This document shows positions 36,364-45,653 of a DNA stretch of 64,000 nucleotides, piece by piece. This stretch comes from Methanospirillaceae archaeon. GTDB lineage: Archaea; Halobacteriota; Methanomicrobia; Methanomicrobiales; Methanospirillaceae. A program made the position numbers and the translations under genes. The stretch's first letter is position 1; each line of letters begins with the position of its first letter. The notes beneath the pieces were generated by a model. It did no database searches. It was not told the DNA's origin and saw only the letters and a program-made list of their open reading frames with translations. Where the stretch lies: positions 1 to 64,000 of the forward strand of contig JAFGOM010000052.1 in assembly GCA_016926505.1 (NCBI GenBank), read 5' to 3'.

Positions 36364-38145
36364 TTACTTTCTCTTTTTGGGTAAAGGGGGATTTCCAGGG
36401 GCGGTATGATAAAAATCGCGGGTATATGTTTTATTCACGTGACGCCTCCAGTCTTCGATTATCATCTGGACGTCAACATCTGACTTAAGCGTTCCCATCT
36501 GTCCTTCAATCCCTGCTCTTTTCAGAGTATTTCTGAAATCCTCTGACGTATGTGCCAATCTGAGAGATATTCCCTGTTCGTGTAACTCCCTGAAAAGATC
36601 GAGAAGAACCAGAACACCCGTGTGATCAATGACCGGTGAGGACTCCAGATCAATAATCAGGAGTTGAACCGGTTCTTCCTGTTCTCTGAGAAGTTTGATG
36701 ATTCTTGAGTAGATGACCTCGGTATTTGCAAAAATAAAGGGAAGATCAATCTTTACGATGAGCACCTTTGGTGTTGGTTCTTTTTCCGGTTCCCGCTCGA
36801 TATCACCATAAAGGGTAGTACCCGGGAAACGACCCAGCATTGGAACCGGTGGATAACTGATCTGGTAAAGTACTGAGAGGAGAGTCAGAATGATGCCGAT
36901 AATCATTCCCGGGATTATTCCACAGATGATAACCCCTGCACCGGTAATTACTGCCAGGATGCGTTCACTTCTGTTTATGAATCCTATCTCCATGAGACCG
37001 GAGATATCAACAGACCAGATAACTGATGCAATGATGATGGCAGCCAGAAACGAGACAGGAAGATGATAGAGGAGGGGTACAAAGAAGAGGATGGTTATGA
37101 AAAGAATAATACTGGCAACAAGACCGGCAACCTGGGTTGCAGCCCCGGCCATGAAATTATCCTCTGATCGTTCGGTATCTGCCGAGACAGGAAATCCTGA
37201 AAAGAGACCTGATATTATGTTACCGGTTCCGAGTGCCAGCAGTTCCTGGGTGGTATCCACCTCGTACTTTTTTTTATTGGCAAGACAGCGTGTTACTGTT
37301 GCAAGTTCGACATATGAGATGAAAAACAGAACAAAGGCGAGAGGAATGATCTGCATCAGGTCAGAGAAAGATACGAGTGGGAGGGTTACGGGGAAAAGAC
37401 CGGCAGGTATTGATCCGATAACAGGGACTCCCTGATCTGCCATATGCATCCCTCCTGAGAGGAGGATTGCTACCGCCATCAGGATAAATGTCATCGGAAT
37501 ACTGCGGTGCAGTTTTTTTACCACAACCAGGAGAATGAGGGTGAAAAACCCGATACCAACCGAGTAGGCATTAACCAGAGCTGCCTGTTTCATGATACCG
37601 GTAACCATCCCGACCAGGTCAGGCGAAACGGTTTCCATTCCAAGGAGAAGAGGAATTTCGAAGATGATGATGAGAATGCCGGCTCCAAGGATGAATCCTT
37701 TGAGGATAGGGAGAGAGAGGATGTTCTGCAAGAATCCGAGATTCCATCTCCATGCAATAAGTGAGAGGATTCCGGTAATGACTGCCGTAGCCGACGCAAG
37801 GGCCAGGTACCGTGTCAAATCACCTGCTGCCATTGCACCGATGACGGTGATAACCAAAAATGACTGGATAAGGCAGGGACCAAGAATTACCTGTCGTGAT
37901 GTTCCAAAAAGGAAATACAAAAAGGGTGCAATGATACCTGCATACAGCCCGTACTGGGCAGGTAGTCCGGCAAGGGTCGCATATGCCATGCAGATGGGAA
38001 TTGATCCAAGGGCAATCAAAAGACCGGCAGGAATATCATGCCAAAGCCAGGAAAGCCGGTACGCTGAAATCCAGTTAAAAACCGGGAGAATGGAGAGGGT
38101 CTGTTCTTCCTGCAGATCAAACCCTTCGAATGTATCGTTTTTCAT
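36364..38145 (-). CDS. SulP-family anion transporter with STAS domain
   Basis: 593 aa. About 12-14 hydrophobic segments form the SLC26/SulP transport core; family signatures include SIPICMAYATLAGLPAQYGLYA in the first part (signature for sulfate permeases) and NIISGLFSGFPVSADTERS. A cytoplasmic STAS domain spans about 455-560 with the VIDHTGVLVL motif that corresponds to the regulatory loop. Transported ion (sulfate, bicarbonate or other) cannot be told from sequence. A short basic tail ends the protein. Upstream on the same strand about 95 bases away is a small membrane protein gene, but an operon is uncertain. Confidence 0.9.
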   Translation of the reverse strand: MKNDTFEGFDLQEEQTLSILPVFNWISAYRLSWLWHDIPAGLLIALGSIPICMAYATLAGLPAQYGLYAGIIAPFLYFLFGTSRQVILGPCLIQSFLVITVIGAMAAGDLTRYLALASATAVITGILSLIAWRWNLGFLQNILSLPILKGFILGAGILIIIFEIPLLLGMETVSPDLVGMVTGIMKQAALVNAYSVGIGFFTLILLVVVKKLHRSIPMTFILMAVAILLSGGMHMADQGVPVIGSIPAGLFPVTLPLVSFSDLMQIIPLAFVLFFISYVELATVTRCLANKKKYEVDTTQELLALGTGNIISGLFSGFPVSADTERSEDNFMAGAATQVAGLVASIILFITILFFVPLLYHLPVSFLAAIIIASVIWSVDISGLMEIGFINRSERILAVITGAGVIICGIIPGMIIGIILTLLSVLYQISYPPVPMLGRFPGTTLYGDIEREPEKEPTPKVLIVKIDLPFIFANTEVIYSRIIKLLREQEEPVQLLIIDLESSPVIDHTGVLVLLDLFRELHEQGISLRLAHTSEDFRNTLKRAGIEGQMGTLKSDVDVQMIIEDWRRHVNKTYTRDFYHTAPGNPPLPKKRK

Positions 38146-38239
38146 GTATCTACCCTGATACGATGGTATTTGTGTATACCTATCCTTCTTCCGATATTTG
38201 GCGGGAGAAGTAAAAAATGATTGGTCTCTCTTCTTTGTT

Positions 38240-38776
38240 CTACCAGAATATCCCGATGGTCAGGATAAGGAAGAATATCGATACGATAAAAAAACCAAGG
38301 ACCGTGAACAGTATCGCAGGAATTCTCTTCCAGGCAAACAACCAGGCGATAACCGGGGTGCCATAGAGACCGATTGCCGGTATCCATGAGATGCAGATAC
38401 AGGAAAAGACACCATATCTCTGAACTACGGTTATCGTATGCATCTTTTCTTCTACTTTTGATAACCATTTCTGAACCCGGTCAGATGTCTGTGCAAAGGT
38501 ATCACAGATCTCAAAGATAAGGAGGGTCATCCCGATAGCATAGGAGAGCATGATGAGAAGGATGATCACGGGTTTAATGCCCAGTCCCAACCCGATGGGA
38601 GATGCGGTCGCCTGAAACAGGATTGCCGAAGAGACCATGGTGATTACCTTCCCATCCGGTACTCCGGTGTACCTCCCCAGGAAGAGAGGAATTCCGATAA
38701 TAAATACAAGAATAAAGAAGAGTGATTTAATAATCTGTCTGAGCAGCATCGTCCAGACAGGGAGGACCTCGTTCAT
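38240..38776 (-). CDS. Small multidrug-export-like (COG2426-type) membrane protein
   Basis: The longest frame begins at 38890, but its first 38 residues are not hydrophobic and have no domain features; ATG 38776 (MNEVLPVWTM) enters the first helix directly and gives 178 aa. Five or so helices are predicted, with a charged loop (about residues 90-115) and a RYGVFSCICISWIPAIGLYG segment resembling the small multi-drug export family (PF06695, from memory). Resemblance is moderate, so this could be another small membrane family. No clear SD at either start. Substrate unknown. Confidence 0.55.
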   Translation of the reverse strand: MNEVLPVWTMLLRQIIKSLFFILVFIIGIPLFLGRYTGVPDGKVITMVSSAILFQATASPIGLGLGIKPVIILLIMLSYAIGMTLLIFEICDTFAQTSDRVQKWLSKVEEKMHTITVVQRYGVFSCICISWIPAIGLYGTPVIAWLFAWKRIPAILFTVLGFFIVSIFFLILTIGIFW

Positions 38777-39078
38777 GCTCAAGGATATGTGTACTGAACA
38801 CAAGAAAGCATGGGATGCATCAGAAAGAACGGACATTCCTGGTTTTTCAAACACAGGGGGTAATCTGCAGGACCGGGGCATATCGATCATACAATCGATA
38901 CCCGCAGGATGTATGGAAGATATACATAAACCCGGATGAGATTGATATGATCGTGTACTGTGCTGTTATTCTGACTACAGAAAAGATACCGTTTTTCCTG
39001 CGATAGCGGCAGGCTTAACGGATCATGTGTGGACTATCGAAGAGTGGATTCGCTTTCCAACTGTGCAGTTATGTTAGA

Positions 39079-39291
39079 TCACGACCAAGGTTCTCTGATT
39101 TTATTTTTTACTATTGAACAGAATTCGTTGAGAAATGTGTCTGAATATTGCGGATGAATGACAATTTTTTCATCTTCAATCTCAAATAGCGGGTTGACAC
39201 CTGGTTTTAAATTGAATTGCTCACGGATACATTTGGGTATGACTACCTGACCTTTATTGCCCAGAGGACGGATGTTGGAAATTCCTACCAC
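39079..39291 (-). CDS. AbrB/SpoVT-type DNA-binding protein without a partner toxin
   Basis: 70 aa from a GTG start. The swapped-hairpin AbrB motif is clear: IRPLGNKGQVVIPKCIREQF followed by FEIEDEKIVIHP. Such proteins are transition-state regulators or toxin antidotes. No PIN, MazF or other toxin gene is adjacent on either side, so it is either a stand-alone regulator or an orphan antitoxin. A TTTTAAAA box near 39338-39349 on the minus strand could be its promoter. Confidence 0.8.
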   Translation of the reverse strand: MVGISNIRPLGNKGQVVIPKCIREQFNLKPGVNPLFEIEDEKIVIHPQYSDTFLNEFCSIVKNKIREPWS

Positions 39292-39610
39292 AAGGTATGA
39301 ATTGGTGGTTTTCTGAAATAATTTTACTGCTTACCCGCTTTTAAAATGAGAGTCAAAACCACTCAGAGAAAAGATACCAATCAGAGCTTTTCTGGCATTA
39401 TTCCCCATTTCAAAGGGGGCTATTGAGAAAGTAAATCAATTCTCACCTCTAAAAACCTGTAGAACCTGCTCCCGTAATAACCCCATATAAGAACGGGACC
39501 CTGAGCTGGGTTACTAAACCAATATTATCCATAGACAATCGACTCCGTACCGGGGTATGGGTGATATCGTGTTGCGGAACGATCAGAACGAACTGACTGT
39601 GAAAAAAAAT
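39292..39610. other. Intergenic region with AbrB promoter and ferritin terminator
   Basis: About 320 bases. The left end carries the probable promoter of the AbrB gene; the right end has an eight-T run on the minus strand after the ferritin stop codon. Nothing else is recognised. Confidence 0.45.
39602..39609 (-). terminator. T8 terminator of the ferritin gene
   Basis: Eight T residues on the minus strand immediately after the ferritin stop codon, the common archaeal termination signal. Confidence 0.55.
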
Positions 39611-40129
39611 TCAGGTTTTCTCAACAACCGGAGGAGTATAAACCCTTGTTGCAAGTTCCTTATCAAGCATGAAAAGAACCCCTGTTCCTTTCTCCCCTTC
39701 AATGAGTTTTAATTTATCTAAGATATCCCGTGCATTCTCTTCTTCCTCGACCTGCTCATCGATAAACCACTGAAGCATGTTATACGAGGCATGGTCCTTC
39801 TCTTTCTGGGCAAGATTGACGAGATTGGTGATTAGTTCTGTCACCTTCTGCTCATGTTCCAGCTGGAAGGCAAATGCATCTGCAGGTGTTCTCCATTCGG
39901 TTGGCGGTCCGGCGATGGGGGTAAGGGTCACCGCACCGCCTCGGGCAAGAACATAGTCGTAGAATTTCAGGGCATGGTCCCGTTCTTCCTGTGCCTGGAT
40001 ACGCTCCCAGTTGGCAAATCCCTTCAAACCGGAAGAGCTATACCATGCAGCCATTGAGAGATACAGGTATGCCGAGTACAGTTCAGCATTAATCTGTTCA
40101 TTAATTGCTTTCTCCATCTTCGTGTTCAT
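39611..40129 (-). CDS. Ferritin (FtnA type)
   Basis: 172 aa, four-helix bundle. Ferroxidase residues fit Glu in INAELYSAYLYLSM, the EERDHA motif (Glu, His) and Glu in the LEHEQKV helix; YNMLQWFIDEQVEEE supplies the last helix pair. Oxidises and stores iron in the cytoplasm, also limiting oxidative damage in a strict anaerobe. ATG 40129; a TATA-like box lies about 40215-40226 on the minus strand and a 6-1-6 inverted repeat sits between it and the gene. Divergent from glutamate synthase. Confidence 0.92.
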   Translation of the reverse strand: MNTKMEKAINEQINAELYSAYLYLSMAAWYSSSGLKGFANWERIQAQEERDHALKFYDYVLARGGAVTLTPIAGPPTEWRTPADAFAFQLEHEQKVTELITNLVNLAQKEKDHASYNMLQWFIDEQVEEEENARDILDKLKLIEGEKGTGVLFMLDKELATRVYTPPVVEKT

Positions 40130-40193
40130 GCAGATTACCTCTGAAATAGTGTTCTATATCTCCTGATGATACTTATCTGTTGTCTCTCGTTAA

Positions 40194-40206
40194 AAGAAGG
40201 CTTCTT
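40194..40206. promoter_or_regulatory. Inverted repeat AAGAAG-G-CTTCTT upstream of ferritin
   Basis: A perfect 6-1-6 palindrome about 65 bases before the ferritin ATG and about 15 bases downstream of its TATA-like box, i.e. near the expected transcription start. The position suits a repressor operator, perhaps for a metal-responsive regulator (inference). Confidence 0.35.
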
Positions 40207-40358
40207 CTGAATAGCCGGTATAAAATTTTTCACACTTCTATTAATACCCGGGATAGAAAGAAAGTGTTTATAACCTTTCCATATAAAAAAGAGCTTTGTG
40301 TCTGGATCACCAGACAAGAGTCACATGAACGCTAACACCGTGCATGAGAGGAATTTTT

Positions 40359-41948
40359 ATGAATTTGAGACAACCAAATGCAAATGACGCCACTCATACC
40401 AGTAACCGCTCAAAAAGTGTCGTGCCCATGTCAGGCTTATGTACCCGGTGCACTGACGGATGCAAAGGGAACTGTGAGATCTGGTTGGCATCGTTCCGCG
40501 GTCGTGAAGTTCTGTATCCCGGGCCTTTTGGAGAGGTCACTGCAGGGGCAGACAAAAACTACCCGATTGACTACTCCCATCTGAATATCCATGGGTATGC
40601 AATGGGTGCCAAAGGTCTTCCGGAGGGAGTCGAGGCAAACCCGGATACGGCAGTCTTTTACGATGTAAATACCGAGACCGGGTATGGGTGGGATATAAAG
40701 GTCCCCATGCGGGTCCCTATCTTCACCGGAGCTCTCGGATCCACTGATATTGCCAGGATAAACTGGGAACACTTTGCCATCGGGGCTGCAATATCTGGTA
40801 TTACGCTGGTCTGCGGTGAGAACGTGTGCGGGGTTGATCCCGAGCTCAAAATTGGATCAGACGGCCTTGTCTCGTCTTCACCTGAAATGGACCGGAGAAT
40901 CAATATCTACAAGAAATTCCATGAAGGATATGGTGAGATTCTTGTTCAGTTGAATGTCGAGGACACCCGGCTTGGAACCGCAGAATATGTTGCATCGAAA
41001 CACAATCTTGAGACCATCGAACTGAAATGGGGCCAGGGTGCCAAGTGTATCGGTGGAGAGATAAAGGTACGATCTCTTGAACGTGCAGCAGAATTAAAGA
41101 AGCGGGGATATATTGTCCAGCCCGATCCGACCCGCCATGATGTGCAGGCAGCTTTTAAGGACGGTGCGATACAGGAGTTCGAGAGACACTCACGTCTTGG
41201 ATTCGTCTCAAAGGAAGGATTTCTCAATGAATGTGACCGTTTGCGTGATATCGGATTTAAGCGCATCACATTAAAAACAGGCGCATACTCCATGAACGAA
41301 CTGGCAATGGCCATGAGATGGGGTTCTGAAGCAAAGATCGACCTCCTTACCATCGACGGCGCCCCGGGAGGTACCGGGATGAGTCCGTGGCCAATGATGA
41401 ATGAATGGGGTATCCCGACCTTCTATATCCAGTCACTGGCATACCAGATGGCCAGCGCACTCCAGAAGAAAGGCATGCGGGTTCCTGACCTTGCAATAGC
41501 AGGGGGGATCGCTGATGAGGCAAATGCATTCAAGGCGCTTGCCATGGGTGCACCATACTTCAAGGCAGTCTGCATGGGTCGTGGACTGATGATACCGGGT
41601 ATGGTCGGCAAAAATATTGACAAATGGCTGAAAGCCGGAGAACTGCCAAACACAGTCGCCAGATATGGAAAGACGGTCGAAGAGATCTTTGTCTGCTATG
41701 AAGAGCTGAAAGAGAAATACGGCAGCAGGATAAATGAAATACCACTGGGAGCAGTCGGAATTTATACCTACAGTCAGAAGTTTCGAACCGGGATGCAGCA
41801 GATCATGGCAGGAAGCCGTAATTTCAGTTTAGAGTCAGTAAATCGGAATGACCTGATGGCGCTGACAAAAGATGCTGCCGAGGTATCTGGTATCCCCTAT
41901 GTCATGGAGTCCTACCGGGAACAGGCCTTCTCACTATTACTTGATTAA
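40359..41948 (+). CDS. gltB: Archaeal FMN-binding glutamate synthase, large-subunit core
   Basis: 529 aa from ATG 40359, which has GAGAGG eight bases upstream; the longer frame starts at 40344 inside that SD. The N-terminus has clustered cysteines (GLCTRCTDGCKGNC) that may bind an Fe-S cluster. The FMN-binding barrel follows, with QPDPTRH, LTIDGAPGGTGMSPWP and LAIAGGIADEANAFKALAMGA corresponding to the synthase domain that makes glutamate from 2-oxoglutarate and glutamine-derived ammonia. The glutaminase and C-terminal GltB domains of bacterial enzymes are not in this polypeptide, as is usual in archaea. TATA-like boxes at about 40266-40275 and 40280-40290. Confidence 0.88.
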   Translation: MNLRQPNANDATHTSNRSKSVVPMSGLCTRCTDGCKGNCEIWLASFRGREVLYPGPFGEVTAGADKNYPIDYSHLNIHGYAMGAKGLPEGVEANPDTAVFYDVNTETGYGWDIKVPMRVPIFTGALGSTDIARINWEHFAIGAAISGITLVCGENVCGVDPELKIGSDGLVSSSPEMDRRINIYKKFHEGYGEILVQLNVEDTRLGTAEYVASKHNLETIELKWGQGAKCIGGEIKVRSLERAAELKKRGYIVQPDPTRHDVQAAFKDGAIQEFERHSRLGFVSKEGFLNECDRLRDIGFKRITLKTGAYSMNELAMAMRWGSEAKIDLLTIDGAPGGTGMSPWPMMNEWGIPTFYIQSLAYQMASALQKKGMRVPDLAIAGGIADEANAFKALAMGAPYFKAVCMGRGLMIPGMVGKNIDKWLKAGELPNTVARYGKTVEEIFVCYEELKEKYGSRINEIPLGAVGIYTYSQKFRTGMQQIMAGSRNFSLESVNRNDLMALTKDAAEVSGIPYVMESYREQAFSLLLD

Positions 41949-42029
41949 AAAAGAAGTTCCGGCTTCATTCTCTTTTTTTGATTCGTTCCCGGCAGTATTT
42001 CAGTTCCCATGCTCTTTTACCGGTAATAG

Positions 42030-43205
42030 TTACGGGATCTCATCATGGGGTATCTGGAGGGCATAGGGGATCAGGGTTTTGATGATAGTAAGTGAGATAT
42101 TTGTGCCAAGTTGTGGTTCTAATGACTCAAGCCAGAGATAAAAGCCAACCTTGGGCGGTGTCCTCCGCTCGTACTTAAAAACTCCGGGGTGATGATAGAC
42201 CAGCTTATGATACTCCTTTTTCTGCTGGTTCCGGAGGTACAGGAGCGGGGTATAATCTGGGAGATCAGCTGCGAGGATAACCTTTGAGTACCGTTTCATC
42301 ACGGTCTCAAACGAGAGATCCTCTCCCTTGACATGAATGGTATACTGCTTACAAATCTGCTTAAACGCTGAGATGTATACCGAACCAAAGAGGATCTTCT
42401 TGACAAGAGGTGCTGTCCGCTCCGGTGACGGTAACACGAGTTCAGACCCATTCCTGTTGCAGATCTGCTGAATTGCCCAGTTCCGTTCGGTTGCATGAAT
42501 CGTCTCGTAATGAAACGGAGCAGCGATAATCAAATCATGGAGATAACAGGTATTGGCATCAGGGGTCTTTGGTTTTTCGATTTTCTTTGGCCAGTTGCCT
42601 GAGATATAGGATCTCATCTCGGTGCAGGGAAGGGTAGAGATACTGATATGCTCATCAGATCCAAGAACCTTTCTTCCCCCCTTGTAATTTGAGAGGGGAA
42701 AGGAGGTAACGAGAATGAAGGTAACTGCTTTCTGGTCAAACAGGTACCTGATAACCTGCTTCTTGTAATAGACTTCCTGGAGAAAATCCTTCAGGTCGGC
42801 AGGAGATGTCACCACTTCTACAAAAACAATGGATCCGTCTTTTTTCTGCAAAAGCAGGTCAAATTCTGCGAGATCCTGCCCGTTTCCCCGCAGGGTGAGG
42901 TCACCGTTTCTTGAATAAAAAAATCCGTTCTGTCCCATCTTTACCGGTTGCCACCGGTATGGTGCATCAGCACCCTTTAATACAACCTTTTTGATGGTAT
43001 CTGTTTTTGATACGAGATCTAAAAAGAGTTCATAGGTCATCATCTCAAACCAGTGGCCTTCAGCAGACCGCATAAAAGAGATATCAGGTGAGAAGAGCTG
43101 CTTTTTTTCATGCCTGCTAAGATGACGCAGTGCACGGATAGCATGCTCTCCTGTCGGCTGGCAGCTCTCATCATGAGCATGCAGCCATGCCTTGAGCTTA
43201 GTCAT
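42030..43205 (-). CDS. PD-(D/E)XK-like protein with altered catalytic motif
   Basis: The longest frame opens at TTG 43235; ATG 43205 (MTKLKAWLHAH) is likelier, giving 391 aa. In numbering from 43235, GHWFEMMTYELF (60-71) is followed by AEFDLLLQKKDGSIVFVEVV (123-142). This is the order of a restriction-endonuclease-like core (helix Glu64, Asp126, then ExK), as in Card1/DUF1887-type nucleases, but the motif reads Glu140-Val-Val142, so the lysine is missing. The C-terminal half (about 200-401) has no recognised domain. It may be an inactive nuclease fold that binds nucleic acid, or may use another basic residue. No partner gene suggests a system. Confidence 0.55.
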   Translation of the reverse strand: MTKLKAWLHAHDESCQPTGEHAIRALRHLSRHEKKQLFSPDISFMRSAEGHWFEMMTYELFLDLVSKTDTIKKVVLKGADAPYRWQPVKMGQNGFFYSRNGDLTLRGNGQDLAEFDLLLQKKDGSIVFVEVVTSPADLKDFLQEVYYKKQVIRYLFDQKAVTFILVTSFPLSNYKGGRKVLGSDEHISISTLPCTEMRSYISGNWPKKIEKPKTPDANTCYLHDLIIAAPFHYETIHATERNWAIQQICNRNGSELVLPSPERTAPLVKKILFGSVYISAFKQICKQYTIHVKGEDLSFETVMKRYSKVILAADLPDYTPLLYLRNQQKKEYHKLVYHHPGVFKYERRTPPKVGFYLWLESLEPQLGTNISLTIIKTLIPYALQIPHDEIP

Positions 43206-43235
43206 GCAGTAAACCTGTAATGCGTCCGTGCGCAA

Positions 43236-43678
43236 CCGGTATCATCCGGCCTCTTATTTTGTTTGATGATGCCATGGATAGCCATGGTGAGAAGAAGTAT
43301 ATTCGTATCTTTTGTATTGCACGTCTTCTCTATGGTGGTTTATGTGGGGGTCTTGGGGTTTATCGGAGAGAAATATCTGATTTTTAGGTGGTTAATCAGA
43401 GACTGCTGCTTCCTGTATGCAGGGAAGAATCCCCTGGGAGGAGTAACAGATATTATTCCAAAAACAGGAAAATGCCTGTTTTAGAATACAGTATAATTCA
43501 TGTCTGAATCGGTATTATAATTTATTGCACGCATAGGGATCAAAAGACCTGTTCTTGTGAGGATGAGATTTTTCTTGGTTTGTTATCAGAAAAGTTGTTT
43601 TTTTTATCAGTTAAATAACAATCTATATATGTGCAGGTATCATTATATTTATGCTGCAAAATTTGTCTGTAATGTGGG
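43236..43678. other. Gene-poor region before tRNA-Lys
   Basis: About 440 bases. Two short overlapping plus-strand frames occur (73 codons from 43263, hydrophobic; 36 codons from ATG 43274), both without SD and not annotated. The right end is AT-rich and holds the tRNA-Lys promoter. Confidence 0.4.
43643..43652 (+). promoter_or_regulatory. TATA box of tRNA-Lys (and possibly the RNA polymerase operon)
   Basis: TTATATTTAT centred about 31 bases before the tRNA 5' end, as expected for an archaeal promoter. A second TATATATG box lies at 43624-43631. Confidence 0.6.
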
Positions 43679-43752
43679 GGGTTCGTAGCTCAGTTAGGTA
43701 GAGCGCCTGGCTTTTAACCAGGTGGTCGGGGGTTCAAATCCCCTCGAGCCCG
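43679..43752 (+). tRNA. tRNA-Lys (anticodon TTT)
   Basis: A complete cloverleaf: acceptor GGGTTCG pairs with CGAGCCC (one G-T pair), D-arm GCTC/GAGC, anticodon stem CCTGG/CCAGG around loop CTTTTAA giving anticodon TTT, T-arm around TTCAAAT, discriminator G. The 3' CCA is not encoded. It lies 64 bases before rpoH. Confidence 0.95.
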
Positions 43753-43755
43753 TTT

Positions 43756-43775
43756 ACTACAGTATCGTAGTTTTT
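43756..43775 (+). terminator. Short hairpin with T-run after tRNA-Lys
   Basis: ACTAC-AGTATC-GTAGT followed by TTTT. It may end tRNA-Lys transcription or be read through into rpoH, since no separate TATA box is obvious before rpoH. Confidence 0.4.
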
Positions 43776-43776
43776 C

Positions 43777-43791
43777 TGCCAGAATCTGGCA
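43777..43791. promoter_or_regulatory. Perfect palindrome TGCCAGA-A-TCTGGCA before rpoH
   Basis: Seven-base arms with a single central base, 24 bases before the rpoH start. The shape suits a dimeric repressor site; as RNA it would form only a five-pair hairpin. Confidence 0.4.
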
Positions 43792-43815
43792 AATGCATCC
43801 AAGAAGAGGGGGTTT

Positions 43816-44076
43816 TTGGCGTTGATCGCCCAACAATTAAACGTGCTTAAACATGAGATGGTACCTGAACACAGTATCATGACTGACGAGGAAGTTCAGG
43901 CGCTTTTTTCCCGTTATGAGATCTCGGCAGAACACCTGCCAAAGATCTATCATGATGATCCGGCAGTTATCGCAACAAATGCCAGGATATCTGATGTAAT
44001 AAAGATTGTGAGAAAAAGCAGGACGGCAGGACGCGCTGAATCCTACCGGCTTGTTGTAAAAAGACCCAAAAAATAA
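43816..44076 (+). CDS. rpoH: RNA polymerase subunit H (RpoH/Rpb5)
   Basis: 86 aa from a TTG start with GAGG six bases upstream (another TTG lies at 43822). The conserved core reads [19 protein letters not shown], then [11 protein letters not shown] and SYRLVVKRP at the C-terminus, the normal ending of archaeal Rpb5 homologues. The subunit forms the lower jaw of the polymerase that grips downstream DNA. First gene of the polymerase operon; the stop is followed after two bases by the rpoB2 start. Confidence 0.92.
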   Translation: MALIAQQLNVLKHEMVPEHSIMTDEEVQALFSRYEISAEHLPKIYHDDPAVIATNARISDVIKIVRKSRTAGRAESYRLVVKRPKK

Positions 44077-44078
44077 TA

Positions 44079-45653
44079 TTGGGGCTGATTCATCTGATAG
44101 ACAGGAGTATTTTATCCCAGGCCTATTTTGCCCGCGATCACGTAGCCCGCCACCAGCTCGATTCGTACAATTATTTTCTGAAGAATAATCTGCAGAATGT
44201 GGTAGCAGAACAGAAGATCATTGAGACTGATATTGAGCAGCGTGGAAAAGGCAATGATGCGGTTTCTGTTGAGCTCGGGGAACTGACCGTATTAAAACCA
44301 CTTGTCCGGGAAGCTGATGGTTCCCAGTCTGAGCTCTTCCCGTGCGAGGCACGGCTCCGGAACATTACCTATGCTGCACCGATCCAGCTGCAGCTGACCC
44401 TTATTCAGGGCGGGGTAAGACAGGAGCCGGTTACTGCAACGATCGGCCAGCTCCCGATCATGGTGGGTTCAACCGCCTGCAACCTCCATGGTATGTCTGA
44501 CAAGGAGCGGACAGATCATGGTGAAGATCCGCTTGATCCGGGTGGTTATTTCATAGTAAACGGGACTGAACGTGTCTTAATGACACTTGAAGATCTGGCC
44601 TCGAACAAGATCATGACCGAGTACACCGAGCGGTACAATGAACGTATTTATGTTGCCAAGGTCTTCTCCCAGTTCCGTGGGTATCGTGCACTGGTCGTTG
44701 TTGAGAGGAACCGGAAAAACCTGCTTGAGGTTACCTTCCCTTCTGTTGCCGGGCACCTGAAATTCGTTGATCTGATGCGTGCTCTCGGTATGGTAAACGA
44801 CGAAGAGGTCGTAAAGGCGGTCTCGACCGACAAAGAGATCCTCACATTTCTCATGCAGAACCTCGAGGAGAGCGAGTGTGAAACGATTGAATGTGGTGTC
44901 ATGTATGTCGGCAAGAAACTTGCTCCCAACCAGACCCGTGAATACCAACGTAAAAGGGCTGAATTTGTACTTGATAACTACCTTCTTCCGCACCTCAATT
45001 ACATGATGCCCCGTATCGTCGACGAGGATGACGAGGAGTGCATGCGCCAGGTTCACGGGGTTCGTCTTGCAAAAGCCCATTTCCTCGGAAGAATGGCAGA
45101 ATCCTGCTTTGATCTCGTCCTTGACAGAAGACGTATTGATGACAAGGATCACTACTCAAACAAGAGGCTAAAACTCGCCGGTGATCTCATGGAAGATCTC
45201 TTCAGGATCTCTCTGAACCGTCTCACCCGTGATATCAAGTACCAGCTGGAACGTGCCAGCATGCGTCACCGTGACCTCTCGATAGCGACTGCAGTTCGTG
45301 CAGACGTTCTGACGGAACGCCTCCTGCACCCGCTAGCGACCGGAAACTGGGTGGGAGGCCGGACCGGTGTTTCACAACTTCTGGACCGCATTGATCATAT
45401 GAGTGTGTTGTCACATCTGCGGCGTGTCATCTCTCCCCTCTCCCGTTCCCAGCCGCACTTTGAGGCCCGTGATCTTCACCCGACACAATGGGGTCGTATC
45501 TGTCCCAGTGAGACTCCTGAAGGTCCGAATTGTGGTCTTGTTAAAAACTTTTCCCAGATGGTTGAGATAAGCAAGGGAGTACCTGATGACACCGAGATCA
45601 TCCGCCTGTTGTATACGATTGGAGTCGATCAGATCAGGAGTGAGATTTCATGA
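44079..45653 (+). CDS. rpoB2: RNA polymerase subunit B'' (RpoB2)
   Basis: 524 aa from a TTG start two bases after rpoH. This is the N-terminal half of the beta-like subunit, split as in many methanogens. Clear features: protrusion/lobe region with [38 protein letters not shown], and the fork region with [20 protein letters not shown] and [17 protein letters not shown] at the end. Its final codons overlap the rpoB1 start by four bases (ATGA), so translation is coupled. Confidence 0.95.
   Translation: MGLIHLIDRSILSQAYFARDHVARHQLDSYNYFLKNNLQNVVAEQKIIETDIEQRGKGNDAVSVELGELTVLKPLVREADGSQSELFPCEARLRNITYAAPIQLQLTLIQGGVRQEPVTATIGQLPIMVGSTACNLHGMSDKERTDHGEDPLDPGGYFIVNGTERVLMTLEDLASNKIMTEYTERYNERIYVAKVFSQFRGYRALVVVERNRKNLLEVTFPSVAGHLKFVDLMRALGMVNDEEVVKAVSTDKEILTFLMQNLEESECETIECGVMYVGKKLAPNQTREYQRKRAEFVLDNYLLPHLNYMMPRIVDEDDEECMRQVHGVRLAKAHFLGRMAESCFDLVLDRRRIDDKDHYSNKRLKLAGDLMEDLFRISLNRLTRDIKYQLERASMRHRDLSIATAVRADVLTERLLHPLATGNWVGGRTGVSQLLDRIDHMSVLSHLRRVISPLSRSQPHFEARDLHPTQWGRICPSETPEGPNCGLVKNFSQMVEISKGVPDDTEIIRLLYTIGVDQIRSEIS

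Noticed and set aside
43263-43484. 73-codon hydrophobic ORF and a 36-codon ORF in another frame before tRNA-Lys
   Set aside because: No SD or promoter for either, and each could be a shadow of the other; no family match.
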